64,000 nucleotides of DNA from Micractinium sp. NFX-FRZ (Eukaryota; Chlorophyta; Trebouxiophyceae; Chlorellales; Chlorellaceae), in NCBI GenBank assembly GCA_029339195.1, contig JAPTJF010000006.1, positions 124,001 through 188,000 on the forward strand, in the 5' to 3' direction. The translations under genes were made by a program, and so were the position numbers. Below the pieces are notes generated by a model. The model did not search any database. It saw only the letters and a program-made list of their open reading frames with translations, and was not told the origin of the DNA. Below, in pieces: positions 45,358 through 57,381 of the stretch. Numbering within the stretch: position 1 is the stretch's first letter; the number at the start of each line of letters is the position of its first letter.

Positions 45358-47051
45358 ATGGCAGAATGCGTGTTCCCGGAGGCGGCGGCGCCTGCTACCC
45401 AAATTTTCCGGCATCCCATTGGTGCAGGCGGCGGCAGTTCTGACGGTACTGCCGCCCGCTCAACGCCCGTGACGACCTCCTGGCTTGTGCAGGTTTTGGC
45501 TTGGCGCAGCCGTGCTTGCTTCGGCTGGCTTGTGACTTTAGGCAGGCTTGGCGCACGCGGCATGGCCGTCCTCTTAGCGCGGCGGGCACCGCGCACGGCG
45601 CCGCCGCAAGCGCTGCTTCGCGGCATGCTACCCTCCTGGCTCCCTTGGTCGCTTTGCGCCCTGCTGCTGGTCTTCCACGTGGCCAGCAGCCCAAGACGGC
45701 CTGGCAGCTCCCTCACCGTCGGACTTCCTGTCGCGCAACGAGCGCACGAGCAGAGCTTCGCTGGCAGCGGGGCGGGCGGGGCAGCCAGCGGCGCCAGCGG
45801 CGGCGGCAGCGGCAGCGGCAGCAGCGGCCGCCGCATGGCGCTGGCGTCCCGTCAGCTGCGCGCCCCCCACCAGCTGCAGCTCCGGCCAGAGGTGGACGAA
45901 TCTCGGTTCCCTCCGCAAGACTGGTGGGACCTGCAGCCAGGCAGGCAAGAGATCATCCCTTACCCCAGCTGCGCCCAGTTGGAGTGCCTGTACTGCCCCA
46001 CCTGCACCGCCGCCGACCCCGCCTGCTGCGCCTACTGGCTGCGCGGCCTGCTGGAGTTTTCGTCCTTCTTCCTCACAAAACACGGGATTCAGTGGGCAGG
46101 TGAGCACTGCAGGTGCCGGTGCTGCCTGGCCCGATGCATGCTCGTGGGTTTGGGTGCCTGGGTGTGCTGCGAGGGCAGTACATCCCTCCCTATGAGCTGC
46201 TGCTTTACATGCCCCTGGCGGCGGGGGGGGAACAGCTTGCTGCCTGCTCACCACACCGACCCGTGCGCGCCTGGCCGCCCCTTGGCTCCACAAAATGCCC
46301 GCACCGGCCCACCGGCCCCGCAGCCGCCGCTGCCAGCTCCTTGCCACCTGCCCTGCCCTAGCCTGCCCTGCCCTGCCCGCATCCAATGGACGGCACACTG
46401 CCTGTTCCAAAAAGCTTGGTTTAGCGCGCTGAGACACCTCCGCCAACCCTCGCTTCGTCCTTCGGCCTGAAAGCCGCCGCCTCAACACCCGCCCCCGCCC
46501 CGCCCCGCCCCCGCCCCTGCCCCGCAGTGACGTTCGGCACGCTGCTGGGCGCGGTGCGTGACCAGGCCATCATCCCCTGGACTTACGATATCGACATCGG
46601 GATCCCGTTGGGGGACTGGAACGATTTGATTCGCAGGGACTCACATGAGCTCCGGCGGGACGCCTGGCGGTACGGCTTCATGGTGCTTCCGGGCGGGGTG
46701 AAAGGCGCCTCCCGCCTCTGCTACCACCCGGGGCACCCCCGGCTGGCCACGCCGCCCGGCACGCCGCCCCGGGAGCGCAGCGGGTGGGAGGCTCAGCACC
46801 TGCCGGCCGTGTATGCCGACCTGTACGCCATGGTGGCGACGCCGGACAAGGGGCCGCATGCCTACCAATCCATGCTCAGCGGCGACGCTGTCCCCCAGCT
46901 CAACTGCACCTTCCGGTCGATGTACCGAGTGGAGGATCTGCAAGTGCCTGGGGTGGACGACCCAGAGGAGCACTTGGAGGCATGGTATGGCGGGGACTGG
47001 CAGAAGCCGCGCGTCACGGGGCTCGGCGGCCGGCCGGGTGCGCAGGCATGA
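45358..47051 (+). CDS. LicD/FKRP-like type II membrane protein
   Basis: Two exons: 45358-46099 and 46528-47051, joined in phase (GCA G/TG ACG). This gives 421 residues from the first Met. Starts at 45562 (353 aa) or 45625 (332 aa) are equally possible; the last begins just before the hydrophobic anchor LPWSLCALLLVFHVASS. A Gly/Ser-rich stem and a Cys-rich region (CAQLECLYCPTC) follow. The LicD core is then VTFGTLLGAVRDQAIIPW and YDIDIGIPL, the Gly-Thr-Leu-Leu-Gly-Ala-x-Arg and Asp-x-Asp motifs of the LicD nucleotidyltransferase-like family (bacterial LicD, animal fukutin and FKRP). Those transfer phosphocholine or ribitol-phosphate to glycans in the Golgi or envelope. A Golgi glycan phosphotransferase is therefore likely; donor and acceptor are unknown. 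Downstream, 1.27 kb is free of recognisable genes. Confidence 0.85.
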
Positions 47052-48321
47052 AACGATTCTTGTTGACGGCGCCATCGTTGCAAGCGCCGTCGCTTCTGAC
47101 CTGCGCAGTCGCTCCACCTGGCCTGCCCTCCCCCGGTCAAAACAGCGCGTATCCCGGCTGCCTGTCCCCCCCGTGAGCGTGCGTCGCTGGCCCCCTTGCC
47201 GGTGCGCTGCGCTTCACGCCAATGCACCCCACTCACCAGTTTGGGGTGCTCTACTTGCCAAGCAGCAAGCGGCCCTGCTCTCCACCAGTTCCTCTCTGCC
47301 AAATTTTCGTACCTCGTAAATACCCTCCTGCTGCATTACCCCCTGCCTTCTTTCTGCTCCCCGCACACCCCCTCCTGCCCCTTCTTCGTACACCTCTAAG
47401 GCCCCTGTCGTCGAGTATCTAAATCTGCCTTTCTTTCCTACCCCCCAAAATGCACACCAGCCCACTCGTTTCATATGTTTGTCTATGGAGTGTGCCGCGC
47501 CTCCCCTTACTAGTGAGCGCATGCGCTTCATCACCCGCTGCCATGTTGATGCCTCGGAGCACTTCTGCCACACCTCCCCCTACCATCTGAAGCACGCCCC
47601 GCTTTACTCCTTGCTCTCCCCAGGCGCTGCATCCCCCCCTGCTCTCTTAGTGCCCTGCGTGACAATGTCACCTAGCGCACCTAGCCATATCAACTGCCTT
47701 ATGCCTTTGTATGCCCCTCTCACCCTGCTGCCAGCCGTGCACGGCGCTGTGCTGCTCCCCGCGGTTTCCTCTCCTGACCATGCTGGTGTTTTCAGATACC
47801 TTGCATGGTAAATTCAGACATGCTCTCCGGGGCTAAGAATACCGGGCCATGGCTGGAGGAAGGTGACGCTCCTGGCGGCGGCGTGCACTGCGCGCTGCGC
47901 CAGGCGGGCGCCGTTGGTGGGTGTGGAAAAGCTCGCCGGCTGGGGCTTGTGACCAGACACCAGCGCCATATCCTGTATCCCGGCTCGGTTCCGGGGCACT
48001 TGGCAGTCCTGAATCACGCCTGCACGGCTGGGCGCCTGATCTAGGGCAAAGCTTTTGCCGGCGACATTCCGCGCGGAGCGCACCGCATTCCACACAGGTG
48101 ATCCAGAACACGCAGTTGATCGGTTTGCGGCGACAGCAAGTGAGGTGAATGTGCGCACCCTGCGTCAGAGTGCCCCTGATAAGGGTGGGGCCACCCCTGC
48201 CGCCCTGGCTGGCCCCGCAGGAGCCAAACCAATCAAGTGAGCCACCAAGCTCACATCCTCGCGCCCTCTCACTTATCATCACTCCATTTCTGCTCCCATG
48301 CACAGCAGTCACTCCACAGCC
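47052..48321. other. Intergenic between LicD-like gene and amine oxidase
   Basis: 1270 bp between two genes on the same strand. It is C/T-rich up to about 47700, in keeping with a 3' UTR. No exon, repeat or RNA gene is seen. Confidence 0.45.
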
Positions 48322-51300
48322 ATGGGCTATGCGCACCCGCTCGACCCGCTCTCTGCGGCGGAAGTGACCGCGGCGGCGGCGGCATGCCGGGAGAAGGCGA
48401 CCGCTGAGGGCGTGGAGAAGCTGCGCTTCAACACCATCACCCTAAAGGTAGGCAGAGGAGGGTAAGCGTATTTCCCGATGTGGTTTCACCGCATGCCCAA
48501 CCAGGGTGGTTGCACACACACCCGCCTGCCTGCTGGGTTGCCCTCCTGCGGTTGCATCAGCACCCGTGCCTGCCCCGCTGGCGTGCCCACCCGCCCGCCT
48601 GCCTCACCAGATCCCAACAACCTGACCCAATCGCTGTTCATTAACAAATGTTCCTTCCTTTCCCGTGCCCTTGTTCCTCTGCTTCCCGCAGGAGCCTGCA
48701 AAGAAGGAGCTCATTCAGTGGCAGAAGGCGGGGGCGCCCGCCGACGCGGCGCCCCCCCGCCAGGCCTTCTGCATCCTGCAGACCCCGGGGGCAGGTGGGT
48801 GTGCCCAGGGTTGGCAGGGAGGGGCTGCGCTCCTCGTTTGATCACTGTTGGATGGTTTGGGTGGGGCCGAACGGTGGGTGGTTGGGACGCTGGCTGCCTG
48901 GGCCCTCAAGTCTGCCTGTCAGCGCTGCGCCCTTCTGCCATGCCGGGCGGCCACTGAGCCCCCATCCCACCTGCCCCCCTTGCCGGGTGGAGGCGGTGGC
49001 ATGCCTGCGCGCCGGCGCCATGCACACTCCCCCCCTCCACGTGCCCCCCCTTGCAATGGCCCAGCATCCCCACCCAGCCGCAGAGCTGTTGGCATCCATG
49101 CACCACACCCGCTGCCCCACCACACGCCCACTTACCCAACCTCGCCCTCCCCACACACACCTGTCTCGTCTCCTCGCAATGCAGGACGGTGGTGTCCCTG
49201 CCACATACCATGCCCCCGCCAATATCTGCCCTGTCCGCGTGTCTTACTCCCAGGCGCCTGTTGCTCGTCTGCCTGCAGTGGAGGCCTTGGTGTCCCTGCC
49301 CGCCGGCGGCCCCGCCAAGGTTCGCCCTGTCCGCATGTCTTACTCCCAAGCGACTGTTGCCCGTCTGCCTGCAGTGGAGGCTGTGGTGTCCCTGCCCGCT
49401 GGCAATGCCCCCACACCCTGCCCCACCACATGCCCACTCACCTGACCTCCTCCCTCACTCCTCTGTCCCCTCGCAGTGGAGGCCTTGGTGTCCCTGCCAC
49501 CGCCAGCCCCCCACACCCTGCCTCACAGCACGCTCACCAACCCAACATCCTCCCTCACTCCTCTGTCCCCTCGCAGTGGAGGCTGTGGTGTCCCTGCCCG
49601 CCGGCGGCCCCGCCAAGGTGTCCGCCTGGCAGTCGGTGCCCGGCGTGCAGCCCCTGGCCACCCCCGACGACTGCTTTGAGGCCGAGGCAATCGCCAAGGC
49701 CGACCCAGGGGTCAGAAAGATGCTGGAGGAGTGCTATGGCGTGGAGGACGTGGATGCTGAGGTGGCGTGCGACCCGTGGTCGGGTGAGCTGGCAGTGCAG
49801 TGCGGTACCGCCAGCGCGCCCCGCCGATGCACCAGCGCTTGACCGAGCGGTACAGTGTCAGCGCAGTCGCTGTACAGGCAGTCAGTATATGCCTGGTACA
49901 GTAAGGCAGGTCCAGAAGACGTAGCTGGTCTGTGGGGGAGCCCCGGGGGGCCTGCCAGCACCTGCTGCTGCGGTTCCTGAGAGCACCCACGTGCTGCCCG
50001 CCCCCCTGCCAGTTTTGGCTCTGCCCCCCTCCCCTCCCTTCACGCCCCTCGCCGCCGCCCCTGCTGGCATTCGTTGCCAACAACACGCGATGTGCATTAA
50101 TCATCCTGATGCGTTGCAGTCCACCTGGCGCCCATCCCTGGCCGCCTCATCCAGACCTTCCTGTACCGCCGCTCCAGCCTGGAGGACAATGCGTATGCCC
50201 ACCCGATTGATGCGGTACCGCTGGTGGACCTGGACAAGGTGGGGGTGGTACTGTGTACTGCCTTTAATGTATATAACATAACACGCACGACATGGAGCAG
50301 CCTGATAAGTACCGCCTCGTTGCTCACTCTGTTTGGTGGGCCGATTCCTCAGCCGCCATGATGCTTGCCATGGGCCCCCATGGCTCTTGCACACATGCAG
50401 GGCCGAGAGGGGTGCATCGAGCAATGCCGTGTCAGGTGTCCCCCTTTCCAGTTCCCCGCAACCGCAAACTAACGCCACCCCGGCACTCGACGCGCTGCCT
50501 GTCGAATGCAGGGCTGCGTGGTGCGCATCGACCGCCCCTACGGCGACTCCCCGCCCGCCATCCCCTCCACAAACATCAACTACCACCGCAGCCTCTGCGA
50601 GGTCCCCTTCAGGTAGCTATATTCTTTATCACTTCGGGCCAATTCGTGGGGTGAGCCACTGTAGTGGGTTGGCCAGCTTTACTTCCAGTGGCTGCCACCT
50701 CATCTGCCCCAAGTCCCTTGCAAGGAAAGGCCATGGAGCGATGGCTCAGGCAGCATAGTTACCTCCTGACAGCGACCATCACCCTGGCCCCTTTGGCAGG
50801 TCCGACCTGAAGCCGCTGGATGTGGTGCAGCCGGAGGGGGCGTCCTGGACGGTGGGTGGGTTGGGTGCGCAAGAGGGCACACGGCATTGGGGGGCTTCAG
50901 TTTTGTGCACAAGTGTGGACGCCCGTGCGCCCCTTCTTTCCCCTGCCTCGCCCCGCCCCTTCTCCCCTTTGCGCCCACAACTGCCCACCCTGATTCGCTG
51001 CCCCCTGTTCCGCAGCTGGAGGGCAACCTGGTCAAGTGGCAGAAGTGGCACGTCCGCATGTCCTTCAACTATCGGGAGGGACTGGTGAGCTTGGCTTGTT
51101 TAACGTTGTTTTGTGAATGGAAGATACGTGCAGATTGTTGGTCGGCAAGGTGCCGCAGGTCCTTCAACTATCGGGAGGGCTTGGTGAGCTGTGTGTTTCA
51201 TGAATGGCATTTCAAAAAACAATGGGCGGCATGCTGCTGCGTATCCTTCAGCCGCCGGCAGGCGCAGGCGAGGAGCCGCACTGCTTGGCTGGCAGAAGCA

Positions 51301-54300
51301 GCTGTGCTGGCGATGCCGCTGCACTGAAGAGGTGGTGGCGTCAGAAGGCGCCGGGAGGAGGGTCTTGGGGAAGCAGCCCCTCCCTTCCTTCCTTCCTCCC
51401 TTCCTTCCTTCCTATAACACCATGTACGTCTCAAGAGAGAACACACTTGCTGCAACCTCCCCCCCGCAGGTGCTGCACGACATTGGGTACGAGGACGGCG
51501 GGCGCGTGCGGCCCATCATCCACCGCATGTCGCTGGTGAGCTCGCCAGGCTGGCCTGGGCTGAGGCGGCAGGTTGTCCCGAGCCTCGAACTGCCTGAGCC
51601 TGGCGCTGCCTGAGCCTGGCGTTGCCTGAGCCTGGCGCTGCCTGAGCCTGGCGCTGCCTGAGCCGTTGCACTGCCTGAGCCTGGCAGTCACGGATAAGGC
51701 GTGCTGTCTCTTACTTTCTTCTGTTCTCTCATTCCCCTTTCGGCTGGCCCTTGCCTGCAGGTGGAGATGGCGGTGCCCTACGCCGACCCCAACCCGCCCT
51801 ACACCCGCAAGTGCGCCTTTGACGTGGGAGGTGAGTGGCCCTGGGTAGCGGGTGGGGTGGGCCCTTGTGGGTGCGAGCTGGCGGGCACACGCTTTCCCCG
51901 ACTGCATGTGCGCTGTTGAGGCAGTGAAAAGCCCAGGCTCCACCCCTGCCTGGCCCTCTCCCCGACGGGCTGCTGATTTGCAAGCCTGTCGGCAGGGCGT
52001 GTGGGTGGGCATCCTGCCTCCCGGCCCCGGGACAGCCAGCCCCCGTGCCCAGCTGTGCTTCCGGTGGTGCTCGGCCCCTGGTCCTGCCGCCGCCATCCCA
52101 CCCTGCCCTGCCCCCCAGCCACATACCTCCCTCCCCCTCCCCCACCCCTCCACTCACTCAAAACACAGACTACGGGCTGGGCAACTGCGCCAACTCTCTG
52201 GAGCTGGGCTGCGACTGCCTGGGAAACATCCAGTACTTTGACGCCGTCCTGAACAACAGCAAGGGTGGGTGGGTGAGGGGGTGGGAAGAGGTGCTTTGAC
52301 GCCGTGCTCAACAGCAGCAAGGGCGGGTGGGTGAGGGAGGGAGGGAGGGAGGGAGGAAGGAGGGAGTGCCGGAGGGGGGAAAGGCGGGAGTAGGTGACTG
52401 AGTCAACAAAGGCATGAGTGAGAGCGTGGGAAGCAGGGGAAGGGGATGGAGTGGGTGGGCATGCCGCTGCGAGCGGTCTGGCAGCTGTCCCCCACCTCGT
52501 GTCCACCCCATCACCCTCCACGCCCCCACCTCGCGCTCGCAACCCCTCTCTTGCCCTCCTCCAAGCCTGTGCGCTGCACAACCCCAAGGGGGCGTGCTCA
52601 CCTTGAGCACACTGCAAGTCCCAATCTCCCTGGCATCAGATACATCCCCATCACGTGCAGTCTTCACCTGCTGCTCACCGTCAGCGGAAATGCCCTGGCA
52701 CCGCTCATTCTGGACCATGAACACCGTTGTGCAACCTCCCCGGCCACCACCACTTGCAGGGGAGCCAGTTGAGCTCAAGAAGGCCATCTGCATGCACGAG
52801 GAGGACGCGGGGCTGCTGTGGAAGCACATGGAGTATCGCACAGGGCACGCAGAGTCGCGCAGGTGACAGGGGTCACAAGTGTTTCAAGGCACTCGGTTAT
52901 TGACTGGGGGTCTTGGCAGCGCTGGCGCAGCATGGCACAGCATGCAACATTGTGTGCTGTTTTGCAGGGTGCATGGCAGTGCTGGCACGGCGTTCACCAT
53001 TGCGTGCTGTTGGGTGTGGGGCGGGCATGCCGAGGCTGGCCGGTGAGGCGGGTGGGCGATGCCGGACCGGGACGCAGGTGGCGAGAGGCGGGGCCCAAGT
53101 CACTGGCAGGTGTGAGGCTGCCCACCCTGCCCACCCAGCGCTCCCCCCACAGCCCACCCTCCCCCGTCACTGACGTCAGATCTCCACACGTCAATCGCCT
53201 CTCACCCCCCACCGCACAGGTCCCGCCGCCTGGTGCTCTCCTTCATTGCCACGGTGGTCAACTACGAGTACGCCTTCTACACATACTTTTACCAGGCAAG
53301 TTGGCGGGGGGTGAGAGAACTAGAAGCTCTCGTAATATGGCGCAGTAGGCACCTGAGCCAGCTGATGGTCGAGCAGCTCTGTCAGTCTGTCCGTTGTATA
53401 ATTGTTCCATGCAAGTAATGCTTCCGCAGGACGGCACCATTGGCTACGACATTAAGCTGACGGGCGAGCTGTCCACCAACCTGGTGTCCCCCGGGGAGGA
53501 CCCAGCCAAGCCCGACTGGGGCACCCTGGTGGCGCCCGGGGTCAACGCCCAGGTGCGGGGGCGGTGCACCCTGCTTGCCCTCTGCAGCGCCACCAGCACC
53601 TGCTCAGCGTGAGGCTGCGATTCCTTAATCACCTTTGCTTCCCTTGCTTGCCTTCTGCAGTACCAGCACATGCAGAACATGACCAGCATGTGCCCCGATC
53701 CAACATGAAATGGCGCCATGCATGGGGGTGCCAGTACATGCTACCTGCTTCGTTTAGTGCTCACCACGTAGGCAGCTTCACCCGGCTTGTCTCCTGCAGT
53801 ACCACCAGCACATGTTCAGCATGAGGCTGGACCCTGCTGTGGACGACCCCGAGGGCGGTGCCAACCTGGTAGTGTCTGAGGTTGAGGTGGCGACCGTGCC
53901 CCAGGGGCCGGCTAACCCAGAGGGCAATGCGTGGACCGTCAAGGAGACGCCGCTGCTGAGCGAGGGGGGTGAGTGGAACGAGCGGCAGCGCACTGATGGA
54001 ACGCTGTGTGAGGGCGCCTGTTCTTTGGATGGATTCTGTGGCTCAAAGCAAGGGGTTGGGCAGGGGGCGGGGGGGAATACAGACCGGGGGGGGGGGGGGG
54101 CGGCGCGTCCCTGGGCGCTGCGTGGGCCACCCCTGGTGAGCGAAGCGGGGGTGAGCGGAACAAGTGTCCTTGTTCCCGTCTTCCCTGGTTGCCTGCACCC
54201 TGCCATTGTCAACGATGCTACCCCGTCTGACGCCCGCCCGCCTGGCGTGATGCGCACCCCGCCCACCCCGCCTTGCAGAGGCACAGCGCGTGTGCGACGC

Positions 54301-56253
54301 CAGCGTGGGGCGCTACTGGAAGTTCAGCAACCCTGCGGTCACCCACCCCGCCACTGGTGCGCGGCCCCCCACCTGCTCCCTGCCCCTCCCTTTGAGCTCC
54401 CAGCCACCCAGCCGCCCAACCAGCTGCAATGTGGCACTGCTTTGTCTGCCCAGTCACCCACCCAGCCGCGTAGCCAGCACAGGCTTCCAATCGGCCCTTG
54501 GCAGGCCTTGTCTTGCGTTTCTACACCAACCTATATGTGTGTTCCCTTAAGCTTTCCCTGTCCTGCAGGCAAGCCAGTGGCATACAAGCTGATGCCCACC
54601 CACACCCCGCTGCTGCTGGCCTCCCCAGCCTCGAGCATCGCCAAGCGAGGGGCGTTTGCCACCAAGCACCTGTGGGTCACCCCGCACAGCGAGGAGGGTG
54701 AGTGGCTGCCTATTAGCAACGAAAGTAACGAGGGGAGAAGGGGCAGGCAGGGTGCCTTGCCACCAAGCACCTGTGGGTCACCCCGCACAGCAAGGAGGGT
54801 GAGACAGCAGGGCAGAGACGCGGCCGGCATCAGTGTGCCAATGCCTGGTGGTTACTCCATGGGAAGTGCCAGTGGCCGCTATCCGGCTGCTTCCCCCGGC
54901 TCTCTTCTGTCTGCCCGCCTAACCTCTGGCCTCCCTGCACGCCCCGCCTGCAGAGCACCTCCCAGCCGGCGACCGCCCCATGCAGCTCGCATGCTGCCGC
55001 CCTCCCCGCCTGCCTGCCTGCTCGCCTGCCGGCCCGCCCACCCATCTGCGTCCTTTCTTCGCTGCCCGTGCAGAGCGCTTCCCCGCTGGCGACTACCCCA
55101 TGCAGCACGAGGGCGGCGACGGCCTGCCCCTCTGGACCGCTGCGGTGAGCTGGCGGGAGACGGGCAGGCACTTACAGATGTTTGCGGTGTTGGAGGCACC
55201 TGTGCTTGCTGCCCTGGCTTGTTTTGTGGTCTTGCACAGGCGTGTGCACCCGGTATCCAGGGCGCAGCCAGGCCAGGGCCGCAGAGTTTCAAAGAGGTGG
55301 CGGGCGGCACTCTCAACGCGCTCGCCAGTTGGGAGCGCTGGGTGCGACCACCCAAGACCCTCCCACTCCGGTTGTCCCAGTGCTGCCTGCTGCTGTCAGC
55401 AAAGACTTCGGCCCAATGGATCAACTTCTTTACATGCCAACTTCATCCGCCGCGCAGAACCGCTCCCTGGAGGGCTCAGACCCCGTGATCTGGCACACCT
55501 TTGGCACGGGTGAGTTGGTGGGGGAGCGGCGGCCGCTGCCATGCTGTGCACCCCATGCTGCCCGGCATGCAACCTAGGCTAGGGGGCTGGTGCGCCGCCT
55601 GACCAGCTTGATCCGGACTCAAGCTGCTGCCTGTGCACGGGTGTGCCACCGTTGTGGAAGCTGGGGGGGGCAGGTGCTGCCGCCGCTGCGGCCGCCGCAC
55701 AGGCACCGCTGCCTCCTGCCACCTGGCGGCGCTGCCTGCCCCAAAACAAACTGTCACCTCATTCATTCGTTTCGCATTCGATTTTGCTGCAGCCCACGCG
55801 CCCCGCCCCGAGGAGTTCCCTGTTATGTGTGCTGAGGTGGCTGGGTTCCACCTCAAGCCCGTGGCCTTCTTTGACTACAACCCGGGCCGCGACCTGCCGC
55901 CCACCACCAACGGCGGTGAGTGAGCCTGCCGCATGGAGGGGCCGTATTCACTGCCTTCTCTTCTCCTCCCGGCAACCGTGCCAAGCTGTTAAGTGTTTGG
56001 CTTTGGAGTGGCACCCTGTGCTCTGGAAGCGGACGAAGCTCTAACATGCTTGCATGCATGGCTGGCATTGGCAATCATTGCGCCCTAGCGGTGAGCGTTG
56101 CCGCGTCTGTCAGGTGCTTGCACAGCCTCCGGGCGGCAGCTGCCAGCGGGCGTGGGGGCGGTCTCTCTCACTCCCTGGCCCTCCCTGCCCCTGCCTCCCT
56201 TCCCCTCACGTGCAGCCAGCAAGCTGGCCAACGGCAACGGGTGCTGCCAGTAG
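48322..56253 (+). CDS. Copper amine oxidase
   Basis: Twenty exons: 48322-48447, 48692-48794, 49577-49783, 50120-50238, 50512-50612, 50800-50851, 51016-51084, 51470-51535, 51761-51830, 52169-52264, 52760-52862, 53220-53295, 53430-53552, 53800-53968, 54279-54356, 54569-54697, 55074-55144, 55458-55509, 55793-55915, 56216-56253. They give 656 residues, every junction in phase, matching the family's 640-760. It starts MGYAHPLDPLSAAE (N2 domain); an N3-like part follows. Catalytic features are the base Asp302 in FDVGDYGLG, the topaquinone precursor Tyr386 in TVVNYEYAF, and copper ligands His439 and His441 (YHQHMF) and His605 (AHAPRPEEFPVM). The enzyme oxidatively deaminates primary amines to aldehyde, ammonia and H2O2. 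There is no signal peptide and no C-terminal SKL (tail GNGCCQ), so cytosolic or N-terminally targeted. Intron 12 has a GC donor (53296). Confidence 0.97.
49181..49620 (+). repeat. Array of five exon 3 acceptor-edge copies in the amine oxidase
   Basis: The sequence CAG/TGGAGGCYKTGGTGTCCCTG occurs with its acceptor at 49276-49278, 49372-49374, 49474-49476 and 49574-49576; a degenerate copy is at 49182-49184 (GCAGGACGGTGGTGTCCCTG). Only the last continues as the full exon (AAGGTGTCCGCCTGGCAG). Spacing is about 95-102 bp. Two copies also carry the CCCGCCGGCGGCCCCGCCAA GG block. Four spare acceptors in one intron invite alternative or noisy splicing. Confidence 0.93.
51155..51190 (+). repeat. Intronic copy of amine oxidase exon 7 donor edge
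   Basis: GTCCTTCAACTATCGGGAGG GCTTGGTGAGC repeats the exon 7 end TGTCCTTCAACTATCGGGAG GGACTGGTGAGC (51059-51090) about 98 bp downstream, donor intact. Confidence 0.93.
51591..51687. repeat. Six-copy 16-17 bp tandem repeat in intron
   Basis: Units of TGCCTGAGCCTGGCGC in tandem, with small changes in the fifth and sixth copies, lie in the amine oxidase intron between exons 8 and 9. It is a minisatellite-like array with no recognised function. Confidence 0.9.
52290..52332 (+). repeat. Intronic copy of amine oxidase exon 10 donor edge
   Basis: CTTTGACGCCGTGCTCAACA GCAGCAAGGGCGGGTGGGTG copies the exon 10 end CTTTGACGCCGTCCTGAACA ACAGCAAGGGTGGGTGGGTG (52238-52277) about 57 bp downstream. The GT at the donor became GC in the copy. 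Confidence 0.9.
53580..53715 (+). repeat. Two intronic copies of amine oxidase exon 14 acceptor edge
   Basis: CTGCAGCGCCACCAGCACCT GCTCAGCGTGAGGCTG (53583) and CTGCAGTACCAGCACATGCA GAACATGACC (53657) resemble the exon 14 start CTGCAGTACCACCAGCACAT GTTCAGCATGAGGCTG (53794), which encodes the copper-binding His-x-His. Acceptor AGs are kept in both. Confidence 0.82.
54752..54803 (+). repeat. Intronic copy of amine oxidase exon 16 donor edge
   Basis: GCCACCAAGCACCTGTGGGT CACCCCGCACAGCAAGGAGG GTGAG duplicates the exon 16 end (54658-54702), with one Glu to Lys change in the coding block and the donor intact, about 101 bp downstream. Confidence 0.95.
54950..54992 (+). repeat. Intronic copy of amine oxidase exon 17 acceptor edge
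   Basis: CAGAGCACCTCCCAGCCGGC GACCGCCCCATGCAGC (54951) matches CAGAGCGCTTCCCCGCTGGC GACTACCCCATGCAGC at the true exon 17 start (55071), 120 bp downstream. The AG acceptor is kept. Confidence 0.9.
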
Positions 56254-57381
56254 GAGGCTACCGTGCAGTGGGCACAACAACAGAGCGGTGTGCGTGGGGT
56301 GGCGCGCTTGTGCGCCAGCCGGCCGCCCCGCCCGCTCTTGCCCCTGGCGCAAGGTGCTCGGCACCTGCTGTAGTGGGTCACATCTTTGATCCGGGATTGG
56401 CAAGTTAGTACTGGTCTGTTGTACCTCCCATTGCGCCTAGCACTCGCTTGTCTGTATTTCTACTGCCCCGCCTGCCACCTCAGCTCGTGCAGTCTGTCAT
56501 GTGCTATCTACCCAGCCCCGGCCCCTGAGCCGTCGCATTGCACGTTCTTTCCCCCCTCCCTCCATCCCCCTCCACTGTCCCGGTCTGCTTTTCCATTTCG
56601 TTGCGCGCTTTGGCGCCTCCTAAATCTGCTTACGGCCTGCCCTTTTGTATCCACTTTTCAACAACCATGTACACGTGTCCTTGCCACGGGCGCGCGGCAA
56701 CTGCCGCCCCCTGTGTGCGCACCACTCCTGGCTCCTCCTGTCCTGTGTATAACCGCCCTCACCGCCTGTGTAACCGCCACCCACCCACGGCGCCGCTGCA
56801 AATCACTGGTCCGGGCCAGCTGTTTGAGCTGTGTGCAGTTTTGAGATGGTGGTTGATTGATCGCTTGATTGGTTGATAAAGTCACAGCACAAATCACAGT
56901 GGGCTCTAGTTGTGGAGGGCGGGCAGCTCCCAGCGAAATCCTCAGGCCGCATGCAGGCCAGCAAAGTGCCAAAGGCAATGCAGCTGTCGAGGCGGATGTT
57001 GGTACACAAAGCGCCGCCGCAGGCTTGCTCGCCCCTGCCTGCCCGCTACCCCCGCAGGCGCTATTGGGAGCCAGGGGTTGGGTTTGGGGGATATCATATG
57101 GATGATGGAGTAGGATCAGGGACGCGCAGCAAGCAGGTGGATGGGCCAGGCAAGGTGAAGCTAGCAAACATGAAATGAGCCCGCCGGTGCGACCGCGGCA
57201 GCAACCAGAGCTTTGACCAGCCGCCAGAGCTCGCAGCAGCAGTGCCGCCGCCACTGCTGGGCCGCCAGCCACTGCTGCTGCTGCCACCGCCGGTTTGCGT
57301 GGGCGCGGGCATGGACAGTCTTACGTGGCAGCGGCTGCCCCTGCCGCCGCTGGTGTTCGTGGGCATATGCATGGAGGGTTC
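56254..57381. other. Intergenic between convergent genes
   Basis: 1128 bp between the amine oxidase stop and the GPDH stop on the opposite strand. A TGTAA at 56769-56773 could end a long amine oxidase 3' UTR. No exon is seen. Confidence 0.45.

Noticed and set aside
49181..49620. CRISPR-like array of spaced repeats
   Set aside because: The repeats are copies of an exon edge with diverging spacers of unequal length in a spliced nuclear gene; the context is eukaryotic.
54060..54100. Possible sequencing fault at a run of about 13 G near 54088
   Set aside because: It lies in an intron and does not affect the amine oxidase reading frame, so I draw nothing from it.
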